64,000 bases of DNA, from contig NZ_AMRL01000007.1 of the NCBI RefSeq assembly GCF_000299935.1, positions 104,458-168,457 of the forward strand, written 5' to 3'. This document shows positions 42,277 to 51,621 of the stretch, in pieces (the stretch's first letter is position 1; the number at the start of each line of letters is the position of its first letter). Source of the stretch: Oceanibaculum indicum P24 (GTDB lineage: Bacteria > Pseudomonadota > Alphaproteobacteria > Oceanibaculales > Oceanibaculaceae). The notes under the pieces were generated by a model. It made no database searches and was not told the DNA's origin. It worked only from the letters and a program-made list of their open reading frames with translations. The translations under genes were made by a program, and so were the position numbers.

Positions 42277-45065
42277 GCCGGGATGTAAATCAACAGATCG
42301 AGGATGGCAGGGGGCGCGCCGCGCCGATTGCCCGCCTGCGGGATGTGTCCCTGCGCTACGGCAAGGTGCGTGCGCTCGACGAGGTCACCATCGACATCCC
42401 GGCGGGCTGCATGGCCGGGCTGATCGGCCCGGACGGGGTTGGCAAGTCGAGCCTGCTGGCACTGATCTCGGGCGCCCGCGCGGTCCAGACGGGGCAGGTC
42501 GAGGTGCTCGGCGGCGATATGGCCGATTCGCGCCATCGCCGCAGAGTCGGCCCGCGTATCGCCTACATGCCGCAGGGCCTGGGGCGCAACCTCTATCCGA
42601 CGCTCTCGGTGTTCGAGAATCTCGACTTCTTCGGGCGTCTGTTCGGGCATGATGGCGGCGAACGGGCGCGCCGCATCGAGGCGCTGACCGAGGCCACCGG
42701 GCTCAAGCCGTTTCTCGATCGGGCGGCGGGCAAGCTATCCGGCGGGATGAAGCAGAAGCTCGGCCTCTGCTGCGCGCTGATCCACGACCCGGACCTGCTC
42801 ATCCTCGACGAGCCGACCACCGGCGTCGATCCCCTCTCACGACGCCAGTTCTGGGAGTTGATCGCCGGCATCCGTCGTTCCCGGCCCGGCATGAGCGTGC
42901 TGGTGGCCACGGCCTATATGGAGGAGGCGGCGCGCTTCGACTGGCTGGCGGCAATGGACGGTGGGCGGGTGCTGGCCAGCGACACGCCCCAAGGCCTGCT
43001 GCAGAGCACGGGGGCGGATTCGCTGGAGGCAGCCTTCATCCGGCTGCTGCCGGAAGACAAGCGCCGGGATTATCGGGCGGTCGAGATTCCGCCGCGGCCG
43101 GAAGACGATGGCGATACCGCGATCGAGGCCCGGGATCTGACCATGCGCTTCGGCGAGTTCACCGCGGTCGATCATGTGAACCTGCGTGTCCCACGGGGTG
43201 AGATCTTCGGTTTTCTCGGTTCCAACGGCTGCGGCAAGACCACGACGATGAAGATGCTGACAGGCCTCCTGCCGCCGAGCGAAGGCCGGGCCTGGCTGTT
43301 CGGACACGAGGTGGACCCGCACGACCTCGCGACCCGCCGCCGCGTCGGCTACATGTCGCAATTCTTCTCGCTCTACACCGAGCTCACGGTGCGGCAGAAC
43401 CTGGATCTGCATGCCCGGCTGTTCCACGTGCCCGCTGCCGAGATTTCAGGGCGGGTGGACGAAATGGTTGAACGCTTCGATCTGGCCGCGGTGATTGACA
43501 GCTTGCCGGGTCGGCTGCCCCTCGGCCACCGGCAACGCCTATCGCTGGCGGTCGCCATGATCCACAAGCCCGAGATGCTCATCCTCGACGAGCCCACCTC
43601 GGGTGTCGACCCGGTGGCGCGCGACGCCTTCTGGCGCATGCTGGTCGAGCTGTCGCGCCGCGACGGCGTGACCATCTTCATCTCCACCCACTTCATGAAC
43701 GAGGCTGAGCGCTGCGACCGCATCTCTCTGATGCATGCGGGCCGGGTTCTGGTCACTGACACGCCTGCCGCCCTGGTAGGCAAACGCGGCGTGGACAGCC
43801 TGGAAGACGCTTTCGTCGCCTATCTGGAGGATGCCGCAGCGGAGGGCGCGGACGAGGCACGCCGGCCGAACGCAACAGCTTCGCTCGATTCGGTCGAGGC
43901 GTCGGCAGGCCATGTCGAACCACAGGGCTGGCGGCGCCAGTTCGACCCCCGACGCATGATCAGCTATGCCCGGCGCGAAGGGTTGGAGCTGCGCCGCGAT
44001 CCCATCCGGCTGACGCTGGCGCTGCTCGGCAGCGTCATCCTGATGTTCGTGATGGGCTATGGCATCAACCTCGATGTCGAGGATCTCACCTTCGCGGTGC
44101 TGGATCGCGACCAGACCACCGTCAGCCGCGACTATACGCTCAACCTCGCCGGCTCCCGGTATTTCGTCGAGCGGGCGCCGATTACCGGTTACGCCGATCT
44201 CGACCGGCGAATGCGCGAAGGCGACATCAGTCTGGCGATCGAGATTCCGCCGGGCTTCGCGCGCGACATGGCCCGGGGCCGGCGCGTCGAGATCGGCGCC
44301 TGGATCGACGGCGCCATGCCGACACGGGGGGAGACTGTCCGCGGCTATGCGCAGGGGATTCATGCCCACTGGCTGGCGACCAAGGCGCGCGAGGCCGGCT
44401 ACGGCGAGGCTTTGGCGGGGCTCGTCAATATCGAGACCCGGTTCCGCTACAACCCGGACGTCAAGAGCCTGGTGGCGATGGTGCCGGCGGTGATCCCGCT
44501 GCTGCTCATGCTGATCCCGGCCATGCTCGCGGCGCTCAGCGTGGTGCGCGAGAAGGAGCTCGGCTCGATCACCAACTTCTACGTCACGCCAACCACGCGG
44601 CTCGAATTCCTACTCGGCAAGCAGCTCCCTTACGTGGGCCTGTCCTTCCTGAGCTTCCTGCTGCTCACGCTGCTCGCGGTGACCGTCTTCGGCGTGCCGC
44701 TGAAGGGCAGCTTCCTGACGTTGGCGGCGGGCGCGCTGCTCTATGTCGGCGCCGCGACGGCCGTGGGTCTGCTGATTTCCACCTTCATGCGCAGCCAGAT
44801 CGCGGCGATCTTCGGCACGGCGGTGCTCACCATCCTGCCGGCCGCGAACTTCTCCGGCATGATCGACCCGGTCTCCTCGCTCCAGGGCGTTGGTCGGCTG
44901 ATCGGCGAGATCTACCCGACCACGCATTTCCTGACGATTGCGCGCGGCACCTTCTCGAAGGCCCTCAACTTCTCCGACCTGCATGCCGCCTTTCTCCCAC
45001 TGGCGCTGGCCGTGCCGATCCTGATCGGGCTGTCCGCCGCGCTGCTCAAGAAGCAGGAGCGGTAG
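42273..45065 (+). CDS. rbbA: RbbA-like fusion: two ABC ATPases plus ABC-2 permease
   Basis: A 930-residue protein. NBD1 (about 15-240) has Walker [10 protein letters not shown] (Asp replaces the usual Asn/Ser), LSGGMKQK and [16 protein letters not shown]2 (about 285-510) has GSNGCGKTT and [11 protein letters not shown] in place of the canonical LSGG signature, with [12 protein letters not shown]. The C-terminal ABC2 membrane domain (about 565-930) has six membrane segments. RbbA is described as a ribosome-associated ATPase, but its gene context and permease domain point to an exporter. The degenerate second signature may make NBD2 regulatory. Confidence 0.9.
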   Translation: MSRDVNQQIEDGRGRAAPIARLRDVSLRYGKVRALDEVTIDIPAGCMAGLIGPDGVGKSSLLALISGARAVQTGQVEVLGGDMADSRHRRRVGPRIAYMPQGLGRNLYPTLSVFENLDFFGRLFGHDGGERARRIEALTEATGLKPFLDRAAGKLSGGMKQKLGLCCALIHDPDLLILDEPTTGVDPLSRRQFWELIAGIRRSRPGMSVLVATAYMEEAARFDWLAAMDGGRVLASDTPQGLLQSTGADSLEAAFIRLLPEDKRRDYRAVEIPPRPEDDGDTAIEARDLTMRFGEFTAVDHVNLRVPRGEIFGFLGSNGCGKTTTMKMLTGLLPPSEGRAWLFGHEVDPHDLATRRRVGYMSQFFSLYTELTVRQNLDLHARLFHVPAAEISGRVDEMVERFDLAAVIDSLPGRLPLGHRQRLSLAVAMIHKPEMLILDEPTSGVDPVARDAFWRMLVELSRRDGVTIFISTHFMNEAERCDRISLMHAGRVLVTDTPAALVGKRGVDSLEDAFVAYLEDAAAEGADEARRPNATASLDSVEASAGHVEPQGWRRQFDPRRMISYARREGLELRRDPIRLTLALLGSVILMFVMGYGINLDVEDLTFAVLDRDQTTVSRDYTLNLAGSRYFVERAPITGYADLDRRMREGDISLAIEIPPGFARDMARGRRVEIGAWIDGAMPTRGETVRGYAQGIHAHWLATKAREAGYGEALAGLVNIETRFRYNPDVKSLVAMVPAVIPLLLMLIPAMLAALSVVREKELGSITNFYVTPTTRLEFLLGKQLPYVGLSFLSFLLLTLLAVTVFGVPLKGSFLTLAAGALLYVGAATAVGLLISTFMRSQIAAIFGTAVLTILPAANFSGMIDPVSSLQGVGRLIGEIYPTTHFLTIARGTFSKALNFSDLHAAFLPLALAVPILIGLSAALLKKQER

Positions 45066-45068
45066 TCC

Positions 45069-46190
45069 ATGCGCCTTGCCAATATTTTCCATCTCGGTGT
45101 CAAGGAGTTGCGCAGCCTCGTCCGCGACCCGATCATGCTTGTGCTGATCGTCTACGCCTTCACCGTTTCGGTCTACACGGCGGCCACAGCCATGCCGGAG
45201 ACCCTCAACAAGGCGCCGATCGCGGTTGTGAATGAGGATCGCTCGCCGCTGTCATGGCGCATCGTCAGCGCCTTTTACCCGCCCTATTTCGTGCTCCCCA
45301 AGGTGATCGACCAGGCCGAGATGGACGCCCGCATGGATGCCGGCCTCGACACCTTCGCCCTCGACATCCCGCCCAACTTCCAGCGCGATCTGCTGGCGGG
45401 GCGGCGGCCAACGGTCCAGCTCAACGTCGATGCCACGCGCATGAGCCAGGCGTTCACCGGCAGCGGCTATATCCAGACCATCGTAAGCGACGAGGTGCGC
45501 GCCTTCGCGCAGCGTTATCGCGAAGTTCCGGAGTTGCCCGTCGATCTGGCGCTCCGGGTGCGCTTCAATCCCCAGCTCAACAAGTCGTGGTTCGGCGCCA
45601 TCATGCAGGTCATCAACAACGTGACCATGCTTTCCATCGTCCTCACCGGCGCGGCGCTGATCCGCGAGCGCGAGCACGGCACCGTCGAGCATCTGCTGGT
45701 CATGCCGGTCACGCCTTTCGAGATCATGAGCAGCAAGGTATGGGCGATGGGGCTGGTCGTCCTTGCCGCCACCGCCTTCGCGCTCACCGCCGTCGTGCAG
45801 AGCTGGCTGTCGGTGCCGATCCAAGGCTCGCTCGCGCTGTTCCTGGCCGGGGCGGCGCTGCATCTGTTCGCGACTACCTCGATGGGCATCTTCCTCGGCA
45901 CCGTCGCCCGCTCCATGCCGCAGTTCGCCCTGCTGCTCATGCTGGTGCTGCTGCCCTTGCAGATGCTCTCCGGCGGCTCGACGCCACGCGAGAGCATGCC
46001 GGAGGCGGTGCAGTACATCATGCTCGCCGCGCCCAACACGCATTTCGTGATGCTGGCCCAGGCGATCCTGTACCGCGGCGCGGGCTTCACCGCCGTCTGG
46101 CCGCAGTTCCTCGCCATCGCCGCGATCGGGGCGGCCTTGTTCGGCTTCGCGCTCGCCCGGTTCCGTCGCACCATCAGCACCATGGCTTGA
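45069..46190 (+). CDS. yhhJ: ABC-2 type permease (YhhJ-like)
   Basis: A 373-residue membrane protein with one N-terminal membrane helix, a large periplasmic domain (about 45-165) and five C-terminal helices. The motif INNVTMLSIVLTGAALIREREHGTVEHLLVMP is the ABC-2 coupling region. It is 3 bp from rbbA and pairs with the permease domain of that fusion. Confidence 0.9.
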   Translation: MRLANIFHLGVKELRSLVRDPIMLVLIVYAFTVSVYTAATAMPETLNKAPIAVVNEDRSPLSWRIVSAFYPPYFVLPKVIDQAEMDARMDAGLDTFALDIPPNFQRDLLAGRRPTVQLNVDATRMSQAFTGSGYIQTIVSDEVRAFAQRYREVPELPVDLALRVRFNPQLNKSWFGAIMQVINNVTMLSIVLTGAALIREREHGTVEHLLVMPVTPFEIMSSKVWAMGLVVLAATAFALTAVVQSWLSVPIQGSLALFLAGAALHLFATTSMGIFLGTVARSMPQFALLLMLVLLPLQMLSGGSTPRESMPEAVQYIMLAAPNTHFVMLAQAILYRGAGFTAVWPQFLAIAAIGAALFGFALARFRRTISTMA

Positions 46191-46192
46191 GT

Positions 46193-47227
46193 ATGCAAAT
46201 GAGACAGGGACAAAAGATCAGGACACCCTCGCCATTGAGAAGATGGTTCACCATCTTGGTGGTGGTTGCCGCAGGTCCTGTAGGTTCTCTTTCGGCTGTT
46301 GCGGCCGACGAGACGGAAACCGGCACCCTGAGCCTGGTCTTCGAGAACGATCTCTTCTACGGCACGGACCGCAACTACACGAACGGTGTGCGCGCCTCCT
46401 GGCTGTCCGGCCCGGACGGGACGCCTGACTGGGCGCTTGGCGCGGCCCGCTGGTTTCCCCTGTTTCCGGAGGGCGGCACCGTGCGGACGAGCTATGCCAT
46501 TGGACAAAACATGTACACGCCGGACGACATCGCGCTGCGGAATCCGCCGCGCGACGACCGCCCCTATGCCGGCTGGCTGTACGGATCGGTCGGGCTGATC
46601 GCCGAGACCGGCCGTCGGCTCGACCAGCTGGAGCTCACGCTCGGAGTCGTCGGACCGGCCTCGCTCGCCGAACAGACCCAGAAGATTGTTCACGAAATTA
46701 CAGGTTCTCAGGAGGCGCGCGGCTGGGATACCCAGCTTAAGAACGAGCCGGGGGTTGTCCTGACCTACCAGCGCAGCTGGCGCGGCTTCGTCTCGGAATC
46801 GGTCTCTGGCTTCGGCTTCGATGCAACGCCGCATGCCGGCGGCGCGCTCGGCAACGTCTTCACCTACGCCAACGCCGGCCTGATGCTGCGCTTGGGTCAA
46901 CGCCTGCCGCTCGACTACGGCCCGCCGCGCATCCAGCCGAGCCTGCCGGGCTCGGGCTTCTTCGTGCCGCAGGAGGGCTTCGGCTGGTACCTGTTCGCCG
47001 GCATGGAGGGGAGGGCGGTCGCGCGCAACATCTTCCTCGACGGCAACACCTTTCGCGACAGCCGCAGCGTCGACAAGGAGTCGCTGGTCGGCGACCTCCA
47101 GTTCGGAATCGCCGTGACCTGGCGGAACGTGCGCCTGAGCTACACCCACGTGCTGCGCACGCGGGAGTTCGAGGGTCAGGACGAGGGCGACGATTTCGGG
47201 GTCTTCAGCCTCTCGCTGCGGTTTTGA
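46193..47227 (+). CDS. lpxR: LpxR-family lipid A deacylase-like outer-membrane protein
   Basis: A 344-residue protein with signal peptide (residues about 18-38, ending AVAAD). The mature part begins SLVFENDLFYGTDRNYTNG, the LpxR N-terminal signature containing the calcium-site Asn/Asp and the catalytic-type residues, and then DDRPYAGWLYGSVG. The rest is amphipathic beta strands ending in Phe (SLSLRF), as expected for a 12-strand barrel. LpxR removes the 3'-acyloxyacyl chain of lipid A. It starts 2 bp past the ABC permease gene, so it is co-transcribed with an exporter. Confidence 0.85.
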   Translation: MQMRQGQKIRTPSPLRRWFTILVVVAAGPVGSLSAVAADETETGTLSLVFENDLFYGTDRNYTNGVRASWLSGPDGTPDWALGAARWFPLFPEGGTVRTSYAIGQNMYTPDDIALRNPPRDDRPYAGWLYGSVGLIAETGRRLDQLELTLGVVGPASLAEQTQKIVHEITGSQEARGWDTQLKNEPGVVLTYQRSWRGFVSESVSGFGFDATPHAGGALGNVFTYANAGLMLRLGQRLPLDYGPPRIQPSLPGSGFFVPQEGFGWYLFAGMEGRAVARNIFLDGNTFRDSRSVDKESLVGDLQFGIAVTWRNVRLSYTHVLRTREFEGQDEGDDFGVFSLSLRF

Positions 47228-47322
47228 TGTCTGATCTTCGGCGCACGTCGGTGAGTTTTCCCGGAAGTCACAGAAGCGTATTTCATATTCCTCGGCGATG
47301 CGGTTCAGCCGGAGTCGCAACA

Positions 47323-47510
47323 TCAAGTGCTGCGGAACACCTTTGCGTGGTCGCGTGCAAACTCCTGAAACGTGCGGACGGGGCGACCGGTGATCTGCTC
47401 GACCGTATCGAGTACACCTTCCAGATGTCCGGCAGGGGAGCGGCGTAGAATTCGTTCATCGCATCAGCCAGTATCTCTGTCATTTCCATGGCGGTCATCG
47501 CTTGTTTGGC
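47323..47510 (-). pseudogene. C-terminal remnant of an NmrA-like NAD(P)-binding protein
   Basis: Two minus-strand frames join into one protein end: MTAMEMTEILADAMNEFYA (about 47500-47440), then after a frameshift near 47420 VEQITGRPVRTFQEFARDHAKVF and a stop at 47323. The final TGRPxRTFxEFxRDHAxxF pattern is the usual C-terminus of NmrA/SDR-type quinone reductase-like proteins. The N-terminal Rossmann domain is missing. Confidence 0.5.
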
Positions 47511-47534
47511 CTGGTCCGGTGAGGTGAGGACATA

Positions 47535-47687
47535 GTGACTGAACCGCGCCAGGCCGCCTCGGATACCGGGGCGGCGTCGAGCCAGCTGCTTTCTTCCTCC
47601 AGCGACCTGTCGCGCGAGGCAGATGCGTTGCGTGCCTAGGTCGCCCAGTTCCTGGCGAGCATCCGCGGCGATACCAGGACAGCGTAG
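47535..47687 (+). pseudogene. C-terminal remnant of a methyl-accepting chemotaxis protein
   Basis: In one plus-strand frame this reads QAASDTGAASSQLLSSSSDL then SREADALRA, an in-frame TAG at 47637, VAQFLASIRGD and a second stop at 47685. The heptad pattern, Ala/Ser richness and closing VxxFLxxIR are the standard end of alphaproteobacterial chemotaxis receptors. The signalling tip and everything upstream are gone. The strong terminator 5 bp downstream probably belonged to the intact gene. Confidence 0.65.
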
Positions 47688-47691
47688 TACA

Positions 47692-47737
47692 GAGCATCCC
47701 TGCCGGTCAGTCGGCTGGCAGGGATGCTCCCGATTTT
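47692..47737 (+). terminator. Strong intrinsic terminator
   Basis: GAGCATCCCTGCC (47692-47704) pairs perfectly with GGCAGGGATGCTC (47717-47729), 13 bp with a 12-nt loop, followed by CCGATTTT. It insulates the Liv operon from the accessory block. Confidence 0.85.
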
Positions 47738-48003
47738 CATTAGGCGAATCTTATGTGCGCCTTGTGTCTTGTGCGAGTGGGCTATGTTGGATAGTGTCGA
47801 TGGATAAATAAAAAAGACCTAATAAGTCGTGTGGTCAGATTCCGGAAACCGGGGCATTTCGACGGGCAGACAAATTTGCCGGTCGGAGCAGCACGAGAAG
47901 GTCAGGGAAGCAAGGTCCGGGTCATTCTCAGTGCCGCCGATTTCGGGGGTGCACCGCCATCGCGTGGCAAGGAATGTCCGGGCGCGCAGGGAGCGAAACG
48001 GGA

Positions 48004-48762
48004 ATGGCGTCAGGCGAATTCGTCCTGGAGACGGACGACCTCAGTAAGGAATTCAAAGGTTTCTTCGCGGTGCGTGGCGTGAACCTGCGCGTCCGGAAGG
48101 GCGATGTTCATGCCCTGATCGGCCCGAATGGCGCCGGCAAGACCACCGTGTTCAACCTGCTGACGAAATTCCTGACGCCGACATCGGGGCGCATTCTCTA
48201 CAAGGGCGAGGACATCACCCGGACCAGCCCGGCCGATATCGCGCGCAAGGGCATGGTGCGGTCCTTCCAGATTTCCGCTGTCTTCCCGCATCTGTCGCTG
48301 CTGGAGAATGTGCGCATCGCCCTGCAGCGCGAATTGGGCACCTCGTTCCATTTCTGGAAATCCGACGCCAGCCTGGCGGCGCTGAATGACCGGGCGGAGG
48401 TACTGCTGGACGCGGTCGGTTTGACCGAATTCCGCAGCCACATGGCCGGCGACCTGCCCTATGGCCGCAAGCGGGCGCTGGAGATCGCCACCACCCTGGC
48501 GCTTGACCCGGAGATGCTGCTGCTCGACGAGCCGACGGCCGGCATGACGCATGAGGATATCGTGCGCATCACCGAGTTGATCGGCAAGGTGGCACAGAAC
48601 CGCACGGTGCTGATGGTCGAACACAATCTCAGCGTCGTCTCCAATCTGTCGAATATCATCACGGTGCTGCAGCGCGGCGAAATTCTGGCCGAGGGATCGT
48701 ATGATGAGGTGTCGAAAATGCCCGAGGTGATCAGCGCCTATCTGGGGACCGGCAATGGCTGA
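48004..48762 (+). CDS. livG: LivG-type ABC transporter ATP-binding protein
   Basis: A 252-residue nucleotide-binding subunit of a branched-chain-amino-acid-type importer. Walker A GPNGAGKT, Q-loop RSFQISAVFPHL, Walker B LLLDEPTAGMT, switch His in MVEHNL. The signature is changed to LPYGRKRAL in place of LSxGxQR, common in LivG-like proteins of organic-acid systems. The start at 48004 is preferred over 47974; GGAGCGAAACGGG precedes it. It is the first gene of livG-F-K-H-M. Confidence 0.9.
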   Translation: MASGEFVLETDDLSKEFKGFFAVRGVNLRVRKGDVHALIGPNGAGKTTVFNLLTKFLTPTSGRILYKGEDITRTSPADIARKGMVRSFQISAVFPHLSLLENVRIALQRELGTSFHFWKSDASLAALNDRAEVLLDAVGLTEFRSHMAGDLPYGRKRALEIATTLALDPEMLLLDEPTAGMTHEDIVRITELIGKVAQNRTVLMVEHNLSVVSNLSNIITVLQRGEILAEGSYDEVSKMPEVISAYLGTGNG

Positions 48763-49459
48763 GGTGCTGCTGAAAGTCTCGGATCTGCAGGCCTTCTATG
48801 GCGAATCGCATATCCTGCATGGCATGAACCTGGAGGTCGGGCAGGGCGAGGTCGTCACCCTTCTGGGGCGCAATGGCGCGGGCAAGACCACGACCCTGCG
48901 GGCGATCATGGGCATGGTCGGCCAGCGCAGCGGCTCCATCGCCTTCGAGGGCACGGAGACCATCGGCCTGCCATCGAACAAGATCGCCCGGCTGGGCGTT
49001 GCCCTGTGCCCCGAAGAGCGCGGCATCTTCGCCAGCCTGAATGTCGAAGAGAATTTGCTGCTGCCGCCGGTGGTAAAGCCCGGCGGCATGCCGCTTGAGG
49101 AAATCTTCGACCTGTTCCCCAATCTGAAGACTCGGCTGAAAAGCCAGGGCACCAAGCTTTCCGGCGGCGAGCAGCAGATGCTGGCGATTGGCCGCATCCT
49201 GCGCACCGGCGCCAATCTCCTGCTGCTCGACGAACCGACCGAGGGCCTGGCCCCCGTCATCGTGCAGCAGATCGGCGCGGTCATCCGCAAGCTGAAGGAA
49301 AAGGGGCTGACGATCCTGCTGGTCGAACAGAATTTCCATTTCGCGGCCACAGTGTCCGACCGGCACTACATCGTCGAACATGGCAGGGTGATCGACATGA
49401 TCCCCAATGCCGAAGTCGAGACACAACTCGACAAACTGCACACCTATCTGGGTGTCTGA
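48755..49459 (+). CDS. livF: LivF-type ABC transporter ATP-binding protein
   Basis: A 234-residue partner ATPase. Walker A GRNGAGKTTT, CPEERGIFASLNVEENL, signature LSGGEQQML, Walker B LLLDEPTEGLAP, switch His replaced: LLVEQNF. It overlaps livG by 8 bp. LivF/LivG heterodimers power the LivH/LivM channel. Confidence 0.92.
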   Translation: MAEVLLKVSDLQAFYGESHILHGMNLEVGQGEVVTLLGRNGAGKTTTLRAIMGMVGQRSGSIAFEGTETIGLPSNKIARLGVALCPEERGIFASLNVEENLLLPPVVKPGGMPLEEIFDLFPNLKTRLKSQGTKLSGGEQQMLAIGRILRTGANLLLLDEPTEGLAPVIVQQIGAVIRKLKEKGLTILLVEQNFHFAATVSDRHYIVEHGRVIDMIPNAEVETQLDKLHTYLGV

Positions 49460-49477
49460 TAACCAAGGGAGGTTACG

Positions 49478-50689
49478 ATGAAACATAGTACAGCGTTGCT
49501 TGCGGGCGTTGCGGCTCTGGCGCTTTCGGCCGGTTCGGCCCTGGCGCAGGTTTCCGACGATGTGGTGAAGATCGGCGTGCTGAACGATCAGTCCGGCACC
49601 TATGCCGACCTGGCTGGCCCCGGCTCCACCCTGGCCGCTCAGATGGCGGTCGAGGATTTCGGCGGCACCGTGCTTGGCAAGAAGATCGAGGTGGTCTTCG
49701 CCGACCACCAGAATAAGCCGGATGTCGGCTCCAGCATCGTCAATCGCTGGATCGATGCCGAACAGGTCGATGTCGTGGTTGATGTGCCGACCTCCTCGGT
49801 GGCGCTCGCCGTGCAGGAAATCACAAACCGCAAGGGCAAGGTGCATCTGAATTCCACCGCCGCCACCTCCGACCTGACCGGCAAGGCCTGCTCGCCGACC
49901 GGCGTACACTGGACCTACTCCACCACGGCGCTGGCCAATGGCACTGGCAAGGCCATCGTGGCCCAGGGCGGCAAGAACTGGTTCTTCCTGACCGCCGACT
50001 ACGCCTTCGGCCATGCGCTGGAGCGAGACGTCTCCAAGGTGGTGAAGGAGGCCGGCGGCGAGGTGAAGGGCGTTGTGCGCCATCCCTTCCCGAACCAGGA
50101 CTTCTCCTCCTTCCTGCTGCAGGCCCAGGCCTCGGGCGCGCAAGTCATCGGCCTGGCCAATGCGGGCGCCGATACCATCAACTCGATCAAGCAGGCCGGC
50201 GAATTCGGCATCACCCAGGCCGGGCAGAAGCTGGCCGGGCTGCTGGTCTTCCTGTCCGACATCCACAGCCTCGGCCTGGACACCGCGCAGGGCCTGCAAC
50301 TGACCACCGGTTTCTACTGGGACATGGATGACGAGGCTCGCGCCTGGTCGAAGAAATTCGCCGCCAGGCATAATGGCGCCATGCCCACCATGGCCCAGGC
50401 CGGCGTCTATTCCGCCGTCGCGCATTATTTGAAGGCGATCAAGGAAGCCGGCACCGATGACGGCAAGAAGGTCGTCGACAAGATGAAGGAATTGCCGGTG
50501 AAGGATTTCTTCGCCCGCAATGCCAGCCTGCGCGCCGATGGCCGCATGGTGCACGACATGTATCTGGTCGAGGTGAAGAAGCCGTCCGAATCCAAGGGTC
50601 CGTGGGATTACTACAAGGTCCTGCGCACCATCTCGGGCGAGGAGGCCTATGGCCCGATGAGCCCCGCCTGCTCGCTCGCCAAGGGCTGA
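49478..50689 (+). CDS. LivK-type periplasmic substrate-binding protein
   Basis: A 403-residue type I binding protein with Sec signal peptide (residues 1-24, cleavage after ALAQ). Family pattern IGVLNDQSGTYADLAGPGS and DHQNKPDVG at the N-lobe. This group, with Ser/Tyr-rich pocket lines such as HLNSTAATSDLTG, is often tuned to aromatic or other carboxylic acids instead of amino acids; the ligand here is not known. A ribosome site GGGAGG precedes the ATG. It lies between the ATPase and permease genes. Confidence 0.9.
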   Translation: MKHSTALLAGVAALALSAGSALAQVSDDVVKIGVLNDQSGTYADLAGPGSTLAAQMAVEDFGGTVLGKKIEVVFADHQNKPDVGSSIVNRWIDAEQVDVVVDVPTSSVALAVQEITNRKGKVHLNSTAATSDLTGKACSPTGVHWTYSTTALANGTGKAIVAQGGKNWFFLTADYAFGHALERDVSKVVKEAGGEVKGVVRHPFPNQDFSSFLLQAQASGAQVIGLANAGADTINSIKQAGEFGITQAGQKLAGLLVFLSDIHSLGLDTAQGLQLTTGFYWDMDDEARAWSKKFAARHNGAMPTMAQAGVYSAVAHYLKAIKEAGTDDGKKVVDKMKELPVKDFFARNASLRADGRMVHDMYLVEVKKPSESKGPWDYYKVLRTISGEEAYGPMSPACSLAKG

Positions 50690-50720
50690 GCGTCACCTGA
50701 ACGGACCGACGGGGATTGGG

Positions 50721-51608
50721 ATGTTCGAACTGCTCGGCATACCGCCGCAAGTGTTGTTCGGCCAGCTGCTGCTGGGGCTCATCAATGGCGCGTTCTACGC
50801 CACGCTGAGCCTTGGCCTGGCCCTTATTTTCGGGCTGCTGAACATCATCAACTTCGCCCATGGGGCGTTGTACATGATGGGGGCCTTCGTGGCCTGGCTG
50901 CTGCTCAACATGCTCGGCATCGGCTACTGGCCGTCGCTGTTCCTCGCCCCTGTCCTCGTCGGTCTTTTCGGCATCCTGCTTGAAAAGACCATGCTCAGCC
51001 GGCTGTACAAGCTGGATCACCTCTACGGGTTGCTGCTGACCTTCGGTCTGGCATTGATGATCGAAGGCCTGTTCCGGCAGATGTATGGCGTCTCCGGCCT
51101 GCCTTATCCGATCCCGGATGCGCTGAAGGGCGGGCAGAATCTGGGCTTCATGTTCCTGCCCAATTACCGTAGCTGGGTGGTGGTCGCCTCGCTGCTGATC
51201 TGCTTTGCCACCTGGTTCCTGATCGAGCGTACGAAGCTCGGTTCCTACCTGCGGGCCGCCACGGAAAATCCGGCGCTGGTGCAGGCCTTCGGCATCAATG
51301 TGCCGCGCATGATCACGCTGACCTATGGCTTCGGCGTGGCGCTGGCCGGTTTTGCCGGGGTGCTGGCGGCGCCGATCTATTCGGTCAATCCGCTGATGGG
51401 CTCCAACCTGATCATCGTCGTCTTCGCCGTGGTGGTGATCGGCGGCATGGGGTCGATCATGGGGGCGATCCTGACAGGCTTCGGCCTCGGCATGGTCGAG
51501 GGGCTGACCAAGGTGTTCTATCCCGAGGCCTCGAACACAGTGATCTTCATCATCATGGCGATCGTGCTGGTATTGAAGCCGGCCGGCCTGTTCGGCCGCG
51601 CACGGTAA
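50721..51608 (+). CDS. livH: LivH-type permease
   Basis: A 295-residue inner-membrane permease with about eight membrane segments, containing GLINGAFYATLSLGLALIFGL and NFAHGALYMMGAF near its start and ATENPALVQAFGINVPRM in the coupling loop. It forms the transport channel with the LivM-type protein encoded next. Confidence 0.92.
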   Translation: MFELLGIPPQVLFGQLLLGLINGAFYATLSLGLALIFGLLNIINFAHGALYMMGAFVAWLLLNMLGIGYWPSLFLAPVLVGLFGILLEKTMLSRLYKLDHLYGLLLTFGLALMIEGLFRQMYGVSGLPYPIPDALKGGQNLGFMFLPNYRSWVVVASLLICFATWFLIERTKLGSYLRAATENPALVQAFGINVPRMITLTYGFGVALAGFAGVLAAPIYSVNPLMGSNLIIVVFAVVVIGGMGSIMGAILTGFGLGMVEGLTKVFYPEASNTVIFIIMAIVLVLKPAGLFGRAR

Positions 51609-51621
51609 GGGGAGCAGCCGC

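Noticed and set aside
45515..47326. Minus-strand 603-codon ORF opposite yhhJ-lpxR
   Set aside because: Shadow of two well-supported genes; no recognisable domain.
47831..48082. Plus-strand ORFs just upstream of livG
   Set aside because: Low-complexity frames overlapping the livG start, without ribosome sites or homology pattern; considered leader DNA.
48731..50554. Minus-strand 607-codon ORF opposite livF and the binding protein
   Set aside because: Shadow frame; the plus strand carries Walker motifs and a signal peptide.
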